Shown: piece after piece, positions 34,233 to 43,877 of the stretch
Layout: each line of letters starts with the position of its first letter
How positions within the stretch are numbered: the first letter of the stretch is position 1
Assembly (NCBI GenBank): GCA_001298545.1
Contig: LJCX01000035.1
Coordinates: forward strand, 1-64,000
Source: Actinobacteria bacterium OV320
GTDB taxonomy: Bacteria; Actinomycetota; Actinomycetes; Streptomycetales; Streptomycetaceae
Direction of reading: 5' to 3'
DNA: 64,000 bases
Position numbers and translations under genes: made by a program
Notes under the pieces: model-generated
Databases searched by the model: none
What the model saw: the letters and a program-made list of their open reading frames with translations, nothing else
What the model was told of the DNA's origin: nothing

Positions 34233-37200
34233 TCACCCTGCGCTTCCCTGGGAGCGGTGGCCGAGCCGACGCAGGTCGGCGGAGCGGGTGCCAGCGGGCT
34301 GGAGGTCCGCGTAAGGGTGAAGCCGGGCCCCGGCAGTGCCGTCGGCGAGCGTGCGCTGCGGCACGGCCGACTGGGCCGGGGTGGGGGCCGGGCCGGTCTG
34401 GCCGAGGAGGTCGAGGGCGGCCTGGGGGCCGTGGTCGCGGCGGGCGGCTGCGACCTCGTCCAGGTCCCAGGCCATCTCGCCGACGACGGTGCGGCGCGGG
34501 CCGCGGGCCTCGACGGTTCCGCGTACCAGCAGCAGGCCGGAGTGGAACACGGTGTGTGCGCAGGCTTCGTGGGAGTCTTCGAAGAAGGCGATGTCGACCA
34601 GGCCGGAGCCGTCCTCGAGCGTGGTGAAGATGACGCGCTTGCCGGACGGGATCGGCGGGGTCTGCGTGGAGGCTCGAACGCCTGCGACGAGGACCTTCTG
34701 TCCGGGGATCATGCGGCGCAGGTGGGCGGCGTCGGTCGCGCCGAGCTCGCGCAGCAGACGGTGGTGGTGCTCCATCAGATGCCGGCTCACGTCGATGGAG
34801 AGGGTGTCGAGTTCGGCGCCGAGCTTGTCGCGGCTGGTCATGTCCGGCAGCCCGCTCGGCTCGGCGGTCACCAGTTCGCCGCCCAGCGGAAGCTGCCCGT
34901 CGGTCGTGGTGCGGTTGCGAAACTGCCGGTGCAGTTCGGTGGCCTGCAGCAACAGGTCCCGCCGGGTCAGGCCGGGGGAGAAGGCCTCGAGCGCGCCGAT
35001 GCGAATCAGGCGCTGCGCGAGCGGCAGCGACGGGCGGGCGCGCAGCCACAGGTCCTGAAGTCCGGTGTAGGGCTGGCCCGCCACCAGACGGGCGACCTCG
35101 GCTTCGCTGATGCCCTTGATGGTGGAGAAGGCGAGCCGCACGCCCCAACTCTGTTCGGTCTCCTCCACGTTGTGGTGGGCGTGGGAGTGGTTGACGTCGA
35201 CGGGCAAGACGGGCACGCCGTGGCGGCGGGCGTCGGCCACGATGACCCGGCGCGGCCACATCCCCGGATCGTGCTCCAGCAGTCCCGCGTACAGATACGC
35301 CGGCAAGTGCGCCTTCAGATAGGCGGACTGCAGGGCGGGGACGGCGAAGGCGACCGCGTGGGCGCGGCAGAAACCGTACGCGCCGAAGGAGGAGACGATC
35401 TCCCACACCTCGTCCAGCACGTCCTTGGTGTAGCCGCGCTCGCCGGCCGTGCGGCGGAACCAGGTCTCCACGTTCGGCAGCCGGTCGGGGTCGGCCAGGG
35501 CGCGGCGGGCGATGTCGCCGGCGGCGCGGTCGCAGCCGGTCATCCGGGAGAGGATCGCGATGATCTGCTCGTGCCAGATGACGACGCCGTAGGTGTCGTT
35601 GAGTACCGGTTCCAGGTCAGGGTGCGGATACGTGGGGGCAGCGCCGTGCCGGGCGGCGATGTACAGCGCCGGCATGCCCCCGGACACTGGTCCCGGACGG
35701 AAGAGGCTGATGTCGGCGACGACGTCCTGCATGTGCCTCGGCTGAAGACGGCCCACCAGGTCCTGCTGGCCGGGGCTCTCGAGCTGGAACAGGCCGATGG
35801 TGTCCGAGGCACGGATCATCTCGAAGGCCCGCTGGTCGTTGAGGTCGACGTGGTCGGGATTGTCCAGATCGAGCGCGCGGCCGGTCGTGCGGCGGATCTC
35901 GGCGACCGCGTACGCCATCGCCGACTGCATCCGCACCCCGAGCACGTCGAGCTTGAGCAGCCCGAGATCTTCGACGTCCTCCTTGTCGGCCTGCACCATC
36001 GCGTAGCCGGCCGGCGTCGGCTGCACCGGCAGCCGGTCCAGCAGCGACGCGTTCGACAGGATCACCCCGCACGGATGCATGGCATAGCCGCGGGGCAGCG
36101 CGTCCAGGCCCTCGGCGAGCTCCCACAGCGGCCCGAACTTCTCCGCCCGCGCGGAGAGCTGCCGCAGCTCCGGCAACTCGGCCAGGGCGGAGCGGATGTC
36201 GCGGGCGCGGATGTGCGGGAAGCTCTTGGCGACGTCGCCGATGACCTGCGGCGGGATTCCGAGGGCGAGCCCGGTGTCGCGCAGGGCGTGCCGGGCCCGA
36301 TAGGTCTCGGGCATGCCAGTGACCGCGGTCCGCTCCCGCCCGAACCGCTCGATGATCGCGTCATACACCTCCAGGCGCCGCTCGGACTCCACGTCAAGGT
36401 CGATGTCCGGCAACGACGTACGCCGCTCACTGAGGAAACGCTCGAAGAGCAGTCGATGCTCGAGGGGGTTGGCCGTGGCGACGAACAGCGAATGGTTGAC
36501 CATGCTCCCGGCCCCGGAACCGCGCGCGGCGACCCGGATCCCCAGCGCCCGGGTGTCCGCCACCACCTGGGCCACCGCGAGGAAATACCCCTCGAAGCCC
36601 AGGCGGCCGATGACGTCCAGCTCGTATTCGAGCTGCCGTCGCGAGCGCTCATCGCGGTCCAGGCCGCGGGCGACCATGCCGGCCTCGCACCGTTGCCGCA
36701 GCAGCCGCATCGCTGAACCGCGCTCGCTGCTGGCGCCGACGACGGACGGTTCGGGGAAGTGCGGCCGCCCCAGCCCCAGGTCTGCCGGGGTGAGCGTGCA
36801 CGACTGGCCGGTGGCCTCGGTCTCAGCCAGCAGCCGTCTGGCCCGGGTCCGGTCATCGCCAAAAGCCCGGGTGATCCGCTCGGCCACCGCCGTCATCGCG
36901 GCCGGGTCCTTCAACCACCGCTCGCCACCGTCCAGCCGACGCCGGTCTACGGGCCGCAGCAGACGGGCCGCGTCCAGGACATCGGCCAGCCGGTGCTGGC
37001 CGGGATCGGCGTAACGGACCGCGTTCGTCAGCACCACCCGCACCCCGAGCTGATCGGCCAGACCCACGGTGCGCGCGGCCAGCCTCAGCGAACCCGCACC
37101 CGTGCCCTGCCCGCCCAGATACACGCCCTCCAGCCGCAGCCGCTCCCCGGCCAGCTCCCGCCACGGCGCGAGCAGCCGCTCGGCGACATCGGGACGGCCC

Positions 37201-37685
37201 GCGGACAGCGCCAGCACCGGCTCGGAAGACGGACCGAGCTGCACCACCAGGTCCTCGTCGGCGTACGCGCGCAGAACAGGCCAGGACACGACGGGCAACG
37301 TGCCGTCAGCCTCGGCATGCGCGGCCGACACCAGACGGCACAGCCGAGCCCACCCCGCCGCGTTCTGCGCGAGCAGGGTGATCCGCAACGGCGGCTCGAT
37401 CACGTGCGCGCCACCACGTGCGGGCGTACGCGGCCGTCCGGCAGAGGGTCCTGGCGGGGTGAGCGGGGCGACGGCTACGTCGACACCGAAGACGGGGCGA
37501 ATGCCGGCGGCCGCGGCGGCTTTGGCGAAGCGGACGGTGCCCGCGACGGTGTCCCGGTCGGTCAGCGCGAGCGTCGTCATCCCACGCTCAGCGGCCCGCT
37601 GGACCACGGCCGCGGGAAGAGAAGCGCCGTAGCGGGCGGAGTAGCCGGACGCGACGTGCAGATGAGTAAATCCACGTCCCCACAC
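34233..37685 (-). CDS. dnaE2: Error-prone DNA polymerase, DnaE2 (ImuC) type
   Basis: 1150 residues. The N-terminal PHP domain (FTHLHVASGYSARYGASLP, TLALTDRDTVAGTVRFAKAA) precedes the C-family polymerase core with GFEGYFLAVAQVVADTRALG, RGSGAGSMVNHSLFVATANP and the catalytic acidic motif RRTSLPDIDLDVESERR. YGFCRAHAVAFAVPALQSAY and a late OB domain (VLVAGVRASTQTPPIPSGKR) follow. The lack of an obvious exonuclease and the pairing with imuB identify it as the translesion/mutagenic enzyme rather than replicative DnaE1. The GTG start at 37685 lies immediately after GGAGGT, which is unusually close. A sequence starting TCGAAC upstream (around 37755) could be half of a LexA site. Confidence 0.9.
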   Translation of the reverse strand: MWGRGFTHLHVASGYSARYGASLPAAVVQRAAERGMTTLALTDRDTVAGTVRFAKAAAAAGIRPVFGVDVAVAPLTPPGPSAGRPRTPARGGAHVIEPPLRITLLAQNAAGWARLCRLVSAAHAEADGTLPVVSWPVLRAYADEDLVVQLGPSSEPVLALSAGRPDVAERLLAPWRELAGERLRLEGVYLGGQGTGAGSLRLAARTVGLADQLGVRVVLTNAVRYADPGQHRLADVLDAARLLRPVDRRRLDGGERWLKDPAAMTAVAERITRAFGDDRTRARRLLAETEATGQSCTLTPADLGLGRPHFPEPSVVGASSERGSAMRLLRQRCEAGMVARGLDRDERSRRQLEYELDVIGRLGFEGYFLAVAQVVADTRALGIRVAARGSGAGSMVNHSLFVATANPLEHRLLFERFLSERRTSLPDIDLDVESERRLEVYDAIIERFGRERTAVTGMPETYRARHALRDTGLALGIPPQVIGDVAKSFPHIRARDIRSALAELPELRQLSARAEKFGPLWELAEGLDALPRGYAMHPCGVILSNASLLDRLPVQPTPAGYAMVQADKEDVEDLGLLKLDVLGVRMQSAMAYAVAEIRRTTGRALDLDNPDHVDLNDQRAFEMIRASDTIGLFQLESPGQQDLVGRLQPRHMQDVVADISLFRPGPVSGGMPALYIAARHGAAPTYPHPDLEPVLNDTYGVVIWHEQIIAILSRMTGCDRAAGDIARRALADPDRLPNVETWFRRTAGERGYTKDVLDEVWEIVSSFGAYGFCRAHAVAFAVPALQSAYLKAHLPAYLYAGLLEHDPGMWPRRVIVADARRHGVPVLPVDVNHSHAHHNVEETEQSWGVRLAFSTIKGISEAEVARLVAGQPYTGLQDLWLRARPSLPLAQRLIRIGALEAFSPGLTRRDLLLQATELHRQFRNRTTTDGQLPLGGELVTAEPSGLPDMTSRDKLGAELDTLSIDVSRHLMEHHHRLLRELGATDAAHLRRMIPGQKVLVAGVRASTQTPPIPSGKRVIFTTLEDGSGLVDIAFFEDSHEACAHTVFHSGLLLVRGTVEARGPRRTVVGEMAWDLDEVAAARRDHGPQAALDLLGQTGPAPTPAQSAVPQRTLADGTAGARLHPYADLQPAGTRSADLRRLGHRSQGSAG

Positions 37686-37997
37686 CTCCAGCCTTTCGCT
37701 TGCCCCTCCCTTACCTGTGACCTCTCCAGGTATCCACCATAACGCTTAATCGCGCGACTGTTCGATTGCTGGGTTCGATGCCACCTCCCCGCGTATGGCT
37801 AGCCTCCGCGCGAGGATCAACCCCCGTGGCGTGCCGTGCGTCACTTGTCGCAGGCGGGGAGGTAGTTGCCGGAGAAGCACCCTGCCCGGCTGCTTGAGGG
37901 TGTCGTGGCCGGAGAGGTCATCCCACACTCGCCAGCTGGTCGCGCGCGACGGCGAGGAGTCATCGACAGACTGGCGTGAAATTGAGAGAAGGGCACG

Positions 37998-38213
37998 ATG
38001 ACGACTTCGTATCTCGTCCGATTGAGGTTCGAAGCTGACGGGCCAGCCGTAGAAGGCGAGTGGGCGCTGCCAGGCCCCGCTGAGGACCGGTACACGGAGT
38101 GGGTCGGGCTCTACACCAAGGACCCGAAGGCCGAGGTCCACCTCATCGAGAAGACGGGTGCCCGGGAGCGGGCGTTTCGGACGTGGACGGCGCAGGGCGA
38201 GAACACGCTGTAG
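37998..38213 (+). CDS. Small hypothetical protein
   Basis: 71 residues behind AGAAGGG. MTTSYLVRLRFEADGPAVEG and EDRYTEWVGLYTKDPKAEVH suggest a small beta-rich domain. Cytoplasmic; no family recognised. Followed after 60 bp by another small gene on the same strand. Confidence 0.55.
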   Translation: MTTSYLVRLRFEADGPAVEGEWALPGPAEDRYTEWVGLYTKDPKAEVHLIEKTGARERAFRTWTAQGENTL

Positions 38214-38273
38214 GACATGCGCGTCCGGCGAGGTGTCGGAGCCCCCGGCACGACCGACATAGGATCCGTCGTC

Positions 38274-38555
38274 GTGGCACACACATTCGAAGAACTGGTG
38301 GAGATGCAGAGACTGGCCGACGAGGCGCACAGCCGGGTCCTGGAACCGGGAGATACCTACGGCCGGCCCACGGCGACGCCGTGGACTGCGCTGCAGACCG
38401 AGACATACGAGACGGCCTGGCAGCACTGGCGGGATCTGGCCGCGCAGGCCCAGGCCGCCGTCACCGCCCACGCCAAGGAGCAGGACAAGCCCCGCTTCGG
38501 CATCGAAGCTGCCGTACGGGCCAAAGCCTGGCATCCGGAGCAGGCCGCAGCCTAG
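38274..38555 (+). CDS. Small hypothetical helical protein
   Basis: 93 residues from GTG 38274 with AGGA upstream. FEELVEMQRLADEAHSRVL, YETAWQHWRDLAAQAQAAVT and RFGIEAAVRAKAWHP give a three-helix pattern seen in many small Streptomyces and actinophage-like proteins of unknown role. Possibly cotranscribed with the preceding gene. Confidence 0.6.
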   Translation: MAHTFEELVEMQRLADEAHSRVLEPGDTYGRPTATPWTALQTETYETAWQHWRDLAAQAQAAVTAHAKEQDKPRFGIEAAVRAKAWHPEQAAA

Positions 38556-39502
38556 AGCGGCAAATCCGCTCCGCGGGCAGCTCATGCAAAGACGCGATCC
38601 GCCGGCACCGCCGGGTGGGCTCAACCGCCGACGACGAATACCGTGCTCGCCGAGGATGGAGCTGCGCGCCAGCAGTCCAACCCTGCAACGAAGCAGGGAA
38701 GACGAAGTGCGCCGCTGAAGGCGCGCGCCTCAGCCCCTTACCCCGGTCGTACGGCACTCGTCTTTGTGGCGAAGTCCGGCCAGGGCGTGCACGCCGCCGG
38801 GAGGAGGGTCCTGGCGCGACGCCTACGTCCCCTGACCGCCCCGCGCGCCGCTTTATTTCCCTGCGTTAGCGCCGCGGTTCGGGGAGTTCCCCGGGCTTGA
38901 CGGTCACGATCTCCACGCCGGTGCAGCCGGCGGTTTCAAGCGCGGCCTTCTGCTGCTGGGCGCCGGGCTCGTTAGGCGACGGCGGAGCCGCGGGGCATGC
39001 CATCAGTATCGGTCCAGGTGAGTCCGAAGTTCTGCATGGTGATCGCCATGGGTGCATCTTCACTGGTGGCACTGACATCGCATACTTCCGGCCGCGATCT
39101 ATCCCACTGGCTGGATTGTGGTGCATGGTGTGCCGGTGGGATCCCGCTTCACCCCCGGGTGGATCCCCCTTGCTGGGCCCTGCCGTCCCGTGGGCGGCGG
39201 GGCCCGCCGCGCCTCCCGGCTCCCCACCGGGAGGCAGACGGCTTCCTGGTGGCCCAGGTGACCGAACGCCGGGGTACCCGCTACACGCGCGAGGGCAAGA
39301 CCGTGTGGACCGAACAAGCAGTGACCGGCCCACCCACCTGACCGGCCGTGCCGGGGTTCCGGCGGGCACAGGGGCGTGGAGCGCGCTCTGCACGGGGATG
39401 AGAGCGGCCTCCCGTGCCCCCGCGGACCAGCGTGTCGCGTATACGACGGGCATGGGCACAGGCCGGTCCGCGGGGCGGGCGCGGCTCTGCCCGCCGTCGA
39501 GG
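38556..39502. other. Long stretch without a supportable gene
   Basis: The only fragment with coding flavour is a short minus-strand piece near 38866-38960 (KAALETAGCTGVEIVTVKPG), possibly the end of a lost gene. The remaining frames have no domain, start or codon pattern. The end of the symporter gene is at 39503. Confidence 0.5.
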
Positions 39503-41113
39503 TCATTCGGTTGCGGCGAGCAGCCGTGCCTCGCTCTCCTCGTACAGCCGCCGGTTCTCGTGGCTGTCGGCTGCGCGGTTGCGGTGGTCCAGACGGCTGC
39601 CGAGCCAGCCCGCAAGATAGCCGAACGGGATGGAGACCAGCCCGGTGGACTGCATGGGGAACAGATGGAAGTCCGCGTCGGGGAAGACGGCGGACGGCGT
39701 GCCCGAGACGGCCTTGGAGAAGATCATCAACAGCAGGGCGCAGGCCGCGCCGCCGTAGAGCGTGGCGAGCAGCCCGGTGCGGGTGAATCCCCGCCAGAAC
39801 AGGGAGAACGTGAGCGCGGGCGCCACGGCAGAGGCGCCTATGCAGATGGCCAGCGTGGTCAGCACGCCGACGTCCCAGTGCTGGACCAGGGTGGAGAGCA
39901 CGATCGCCACGGTTCCCACGACCACGCTCGTCCACGCCGCCACCGTCATCTCCGTGCGCGGTGGCGCATGTCCCCGCCGCGCCGCGTGGGCGAACAGGTC
40001 GTGGGCGAGCGACGAGGCCGCGGCCAGGGTCATCCCCGCGACCGACGACAGCAGGGTGATGAAGACCATGCCCGCCACGGCCGAGTAGAGGATCGTCGTG
40101 GCTGCGGAGCCCGGGGCTCCGCCGAGCGCCTGCGACAGCATGAGCAGCGACGTTCTGCCGTGCGGGTCCGCCGCGGTGATGTACCGCGACCCCACCAGCG
40201 CCGCCGCGCCCGTCCCCATGACGATCACGAGCAGGCAGAACGTGGTGACTGTGCCGACCGCCCACGACATGGAGCGGCGCACGGCGGGCACGTCCTGCGC
40301 GGAGTACAGACGCATCGTGATGTGGGGCAGACAGGCCACGCCGAGGACCACGGTGATCTGAAGACCGACGAAGTCGAGCCGGTCGACGGTCGAGGTGCCC
40401 AACTGGAGGCCCTGCTGGAGGAAGGCGGGGCCTGCGCCGCTGCCGTGCTGGGCGGCCCTGAGGACGTCGCCGGGGCTCCAGTCGAAGCGGTTCAGTACGA
40501 GAGCGGCGACGACGAGACTGGTGCCGAGCAGCAGGATGATCTTGACCATCTGGATGAGGGCGGTGCCTCTCATGCCGCCGATCGCCGCATAAATGATCAT
40601 CAGGCTGCCGACGATGACGATGCACGCCGTCCTGGCGCCCGCCACGTGCGGGATGTCCAGGATGAAGGTGAGCAGCGACCCGGCCCCGGAGAGCTGGACG
40701 ACCAGGAAGGGCAGGGTCGCCGAGAGCGTCACCACGCAGGCCGCGATCCGCACAGGTCGTCCCGGCATGTTGCGGGCCAGGACGTCGCCCATGGTGAACC
40801 TGCCCGCGTTGCGCAGGGGTTCGGCCAGCAGGAACATCAGCAGTACCAGCGACAGGGCGGTGCTGACCGCGAGGACATAGCCGTCGTATCCGGCGAGCGC
40901 GATGATGCCGGTGGTGCTCAGCACCGTGGCGGCCGAGATGTAGTCGCCCGCGATCGCCAGACCGTTCTTGAGCGGGGTGAGCGAGAGGTAGCCGGTGTAG
41001 AAGTTCGTCAGGTCGTCGCGGTCCGGCCCCGTCATGACGCACATCATGAGTGTGACGGTGACCAGCGTGGTGAACAGGACCAGGACGGTGGCCTGTGCTC
41101 CGGAGTCGTTCAT
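39503..41113 (-). CDS. Sodium:solute symporter, acetate/monocarboxylate (ActP/MctC) type
   Basis: 536 residues with about 13 membrane segments. Conserved SSS-family blocks: NFYTGYLSLTPLKNGLAIAG, DYISAATVLSTTGIIALAGY, LRNAGRFTMGDVLARNMPGR and ASSLAHDLFAHAARRG. The family takes up acetate, propionate or pyruvate with sodium or protons. The ATG at 41113 overlaps the stop of the DUF485 gene (ATGA), the usual arrangement for this transporter class. Solute preference is not determinable here. Confidence 0.9.
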   Translation of the reverse strand: MNDSGAQATVLVLFTTLVTVTLMMCVMTGPDRDDLTNFYTGYLSLTPLKNGLAIAGDYISAATVLSTTGIIALAGYDGYVLAVSTALSLVLLMFLLAEPLRNAGRFTMGDVLARNMPGRPVRIAACVVTLSATLPFLVVQLSGAGSLLTFILDIPHVAGARTACIVIVGSLMIIYAAIGGMRGTALIQMVKIILLLGTSLVVAALVLNRFDWSPGDVLRAAQHGSGAGPAFLQQGLQLGTSTVDRLDFVGLQITVVLGVACLPHITMRLYSAQDVPAVRRSMSWAVGTVTTFCLLVIVMGTGAAALVGSRYITAADPHGRTSLLMLSQALGGAPGSAATTILYSAVAGMVFITLLSSVAGMTLAAASSLAHDLFAHAARRGHAPPRTEMTVAAWTSVVVGTVAIVLSTLVQHWDVGVLTTLAICIGASAVAPALTFSLFWRGFTRTGLLATLYGGAACALLLMIFSKAVSGTPSAVFPDADFHLFPMQSTGLVSIPFGYLAGWLGSRLDHRNRAADSHENRRLYEESEARLLAATE

Positions 41114-41580
41114 CTCGTCACCCCCGCGTTCCGGCCGGTGGGGACCGCGCGCTCTCGGACGGCCCGGGCCAACGGATCCACCGAGCGTTGCGCGCTGCGT
41201 CCGTACCAGAAGACCGCCGCGAAGGTGACGACGAGCTGGAAGACCCCCAGGGCCATTCCCAGGCTCAGCTCTCCGGCGACCGTGGCCCCCATCAGCCCGG
41301 GCGCGAAGCAGGACAGCACGACGTACACCACGAAGGAACCGAGCGCGGCGAGCGTGGCGGTTCGACGCAGCCGACGGTAGGCCGAGCGCAGAACGGCGAG
41401 GTCGGCACCGGGCTGATGAGTCTCGTGCTGCCGGTACGACTCGTACGACCCATCCCCGGGGACGTGCCCGTACGAGTCGTAACGGGGGACGTCGCGTCCG
41501 TATGTCCGGGGTTCGGAGTACGGCGGCGGCCATCCGGCCGGCGCTGACGGGGGATAGCGGTTCTCGTCGGCGTATGTCAT
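41110..41580 (-). CDS. DUF485 membrane protein
   Basis: 156 residues from the ATG at 41580. A long proline/tyrosine-rich hydrophilic N-terminus is followed by the DUF485 domain: LRSAYRRLRRTATLAALGSF, a membrane helix VVYVVLSCFAPGLMG, and a second helix ALGVFQLVVTFAAVFWYGRS. DUF485 proteins are small partners of ActP-type symporters, probably for assembly or control. Translationally coupled to the downstream symporter. Confidence 0.88.
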   Translation of the reverse strand: MTYADENRYPPSAPAGWPPPYSEPRTYGRDVPRYDSYGHVPGDGSYESYRQHETHQPGADLAVLRSAYRRLRRTATLAALGSFVVYVVLSCFAPGLMGATVAGELSLGMALGVFQLVVTFAAVFWYGRSAQRSVDPLARAVRERAVPTGRNAGVTR

Positions 41581-41752
41581 CGCCTGGCCTTCCACTGCGG
41601 CTCGGACCCCTGGGGACGAACGGGTCGTCATTGCTCTGGCGGCGCACCATACCGACCGGTTGGCATGTATGTCTGTCCGCTGGGGGTCACGTTTCGGGGG
41701 CGATGTGGTTCCCCCCGGCGGGGAAGGTCGAACGGATGCCCCCGTCGGACGA

Positions 41753-42805
41753 TCAACGCGTGGGGTCGAGAAGGACCTTGCGGACGCCGGCGGCGCGGCT
41801 GTTGAACAGTTCGTACGCCGCGGGGCCCTGGGAGAGGGGGAAGCGGTGGGAGATGACGACCTCGGGGGTGATGCGGCCGGCCTGGGTGAGGGGTATCAGG
41901 GCGGGGAGCTCGTAGTGGATCGAGCACAGCCCGATGGCGAACTCCAGCTCCTTGACCTGGGCCAGTCCCATGTGGAAGGGGAAGGCCCTGTTCTGGTTGA
42001 CGCCGACGACGCTGACGCGTCCCGCCTGCCGGACGGCCTTGAGGGCGAGCTCGATGGTGGCGTCCGAGCCCACGGCCTCCACCACGGCGTCCGGCCCGCG
42101 TCCGGCGGTCATCTCCCGCACGGCCGCCCGCGCGTCGTCGCCCTCGACCGGTTCGACGCCCAGGGTGGCGGCGAAGGCACGGCGCTCCGCGACCAGGTCC
42201 ACGCCCAGTACACGGGCGGCGCCCATCACGAAGGCGGACTGCGCGGCCATGAGGCCGACCGGGCCCAGGCCGATGACCAGTACCGTCTCGCCGGGCTGGA
42301 TGCGGGCCCGGCGGCATCCGTACCAGGCTGTGGGAGCGTTGTCCGTCAGGACGACGGCGGCCTCGTCGGAGATGCCATCGGGCAGGTGCACCAGGTTGAT
42401 GTCGGCATGGGGCACGGCCAGCGCCTGGGCCTGACTGCCCGGAAGCCGCGGGCTCACTCCGTAGCAGAGGTCGCTCGGGGCATGGGCTCGCTCGCACCTT
42501 GCGGTGAGTCCCCTCGCGCAGGTTCCGCACAGAGTGCAGCCGACCGAGGCGGGAACCATGACCCGGTCGCCGGGCTTGAAGCGGGTGACCCGGTCGCCGG
42601 TGTCGACGACGACGCCGACGCACTCGTGTCCCGGTGTGTAACCGGTGTCCGGGCTAAACCCGTTGCCGCCGTAGATGTGCAGGTCGCTGCCGCAGATACC
42701 GGCCGTGGTGACCTGGACGACGGCGTCGGTGGGGCTGGTGACGGCCGGGTCGGGTACCTCCGCGTACCGGATGTCCTGGGGGCCGTGGTAGGTCAGAGTC
42801 TTCAA
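41753..42805 (-). CDS. Zinc-dependent alcohol dehydrogenase (MDR family)
   Basis: 350 residues. Catalytic zinc ligands are in TTAGICGSDLHIYGG and YTPGHECVGVVVD; a structural-zinc cysteine group is in VGCTLCGTCARGLTARC. The Rossmann motif is VLVIGLGPVGLMAAQSA with LGVDLVAERR after it. This is an NAD(P)-dependent medium-chain dehydrogenase related to threonine/sorbitol and formaldehyde dehydrogenase groups. Divergent from a TetR gene, with an inverted repeat between them. Confidence 0.88.
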   Translation of the reverse strand: MKTLTYHGPQDIRYAEVPDPAVTSPTDAVVQVTTAGICGSDLHIYGGNGFSPDTGYTPGHECVGVVVDTGDRVTRFKPGDRVMVPASVGCTLCGTCARGLTARCERAHAPSDLCYGVSPRLPGSQAQALAVPHADINLVHLPDGISDEAAVVLTDNAPTAWYGCRRARIQPGETVLVIGLGPVGLMAAQSAFVMGAARVLGVDLVAERRAFAATLGVEPVEGDDARAAVREMTAGRGPDAVVEAVGSDATIELALKAVRQAGRVSVVGVNQNRAFPFHMGLAQVKELEFAIGLCSIHYELPALIPLTQAGRITPEVVISHRFPLSQGPAAYELFNSRAAGVRKVLLDPTR

Positions 42806-42893
42806 TGGATGCCTCCATCCCGGCGCAGGGCGGCGCCGTGCAGAACAGGGATTCCGGAGCGGTTGCCTGGCTCCCGCGGCGCATCAAGGCGCT

Positions 42894-42908
42894 TTAATCA
42901 AGGATTAA
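42894..42908. promoter_or_regulatory. Inverted repeat in ADH/TetR divergent promoter
   Basis: TTAATC and GATTAA arms close together, followed by ATGCATGCGTATTAG. Located between the divergent ADH and TetR genes, the expected place for the TetR operator. The only AT-rich patch nearby. Confidence 0.45.
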
Positions 42909-42952
42909 TGCATGCGTATTAGTTCGGCGGGGCGACGCTAGCATGGGCATCC

Positions 42953-43702
42953 GTGACAGCACATGAGACGCAGGCCACGTCGCCTCGGAGCCGGAAGGCC
43001 GGTGACACCCGCGGCACGCTCATCCGGGCTGCGGAGCGGTTGTTCGCGGTGAAGGGCGTCGACGGTGCCTCGCTCAACGAGATCAAGCGGGCCGCCGGCC
43101 AGCGCAACGCGATGGCCCTGCAGTACCACTTCGGCGACCGGGCGGGTCTGCTGCGGGCCGTGCTCGACAAACACCTTCCCGCGGTGGACGCCCGCCGGGA
43201 GGTGCTGCTGCAGCAGTACGAGGACAGTGGCGACAGCGACAGCGACAGTGGCAGCGGCGGCGACGCCGACCTTCGATCCCTGGCCGCCGCACTGGTGTTG
43301 CCTGCCGCCGCGAAACTCGCCGACCCCGACGGCGGCCGCGAGTTCCTGCAGATCGTGGCCGAACTGCTCAATCGCCCCGAACCCCTGGTCGAAGTCGTCG
43401 TGACGGAGGAGTCGAGCATCTATCCCTGGCGGCGCCTGCTGGAGCCGTTGCTGACGTCCGAGTCGACCGCGGTGTTCCATACCCGCTTCACCGCCATGCG
43501 CTTCTGCCACGCCGAACTCGCCGCCCGGGCCGCTGCCCGCCCTCGCGAAGACGACCGGTTGTTCACCAGCCGACTGGTCGACCTGGTCACCGCACTGCTG
43601 GCCGCGCCGGTGTCCGAGCAGACCGCACGACTGCTGCGCGAGCGGAACCGCACGAGTACTGCACGAGCGGGACGCACGAGTGCTGCACGAACGAGACCTT
43701 AG
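42953..43702 (+). CDS. TetR-family regulator with an acidic serine/aspartate insert
   Basis: 249 residues from GTG 42953. Helix-turn-helix: GTLIRAAERLFAVKGVDGAS and LNEIKRAAGQRNAMALQYHF, then GDRAGLLRAVLDKHLPAVDA. Between the DNA-binding and ligand domains is an unusual tract, EDSGDSDSDSGSGGDADL, encoded by near-repeats of GACAG/CAGCGA. The C-terminal domain (FLQIVAELLNRPEPLVEVVV) is of the large TetR type. A repetitive tail (TSTARAGRTSAARTRP) closes the protein. Likely controls the divergent ADH and perhaps the downstream reductase. Confidence 0.83.
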   Translation: MTAHETQATSPRSRKAGDTRGTLIRAAERLFAVKGVDGASLNEIKRAAGQRNAMALQYHFGDRAGLLRAVLDKHLPAVDARREVLLQQYEDSGDSDSDSGSGGDADLRSLAAALVLPAAAKLADPDGGREFLQIVAELLNRPEPLVEVVVTEESSIYPWRRLLEPLLTSESTAVFHTRFTAMRFCHAELAARAAARPREDDRLFTSRLVDLVTALLAAPVSEQTARLLRERNRTSTARAGRTSAARTRP

Positions 43703-43827
43703 GAGCCGGAGCCGGAGCGGAGCCGGAGCCGGTTCGAGTCGCGGATCTCAACTCGCTGACCCGTCCGGCGCGGTGCGTGGCGGGCAGGGGCGCGCACCAC
43801 ATGTGGTGAACGTCATGCAGCTCGGCA

Positions 43828-43843
43828 TACCTACTGGTCGGTA
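43828..43843. promoter_or_regulatory. Candidate operator before the MDR reductase gene
   Basis: TACCTACTGGTCGGTA is a near palindrome 34 bp upstream of the reductase start. TACCGACC-type palindromes are common TetR-family operators; here it may bind the regulator encoded just upstream. Confidence 0.45.
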
Positions 43844-43877
43844 CTCTGCGGCAAAGCCGCGAACGACAGGAGCCGCG

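Noticed and set aside
33547..35406. 619-codon minus-strand frame
   Set aside because: Its first half is out of frame within dnaE2; only the part from 34227 is imuB, and it ends in a shifted frame.
34257..36716. 819-codon open frame on the plus strand
   Set aside because: It is antisense to dnaE2 and has no domain; long antisense frames are expected opposite GC-rich coding DNA.
37746..37765. LexA/SOS-box-like sequence upstream of dnaE2
   Set aside because: Only one half-site (TCGAAC) is good; the other half does not match, so it is mentioned in the gene entry but not called.
38897..41380. 827-codon open frame on the plus strand
   Set aside because: Antisense to the symporter and DUF485 genes; the composition is histidine/arginine/glycine-rich without motifs.
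43240..43260. Short tandem repeat suggestive of a CRISPR-like or minisatellite array
   Set aside because: It is a few imperfect codon repeats inside the TetR gene, with no spacers.
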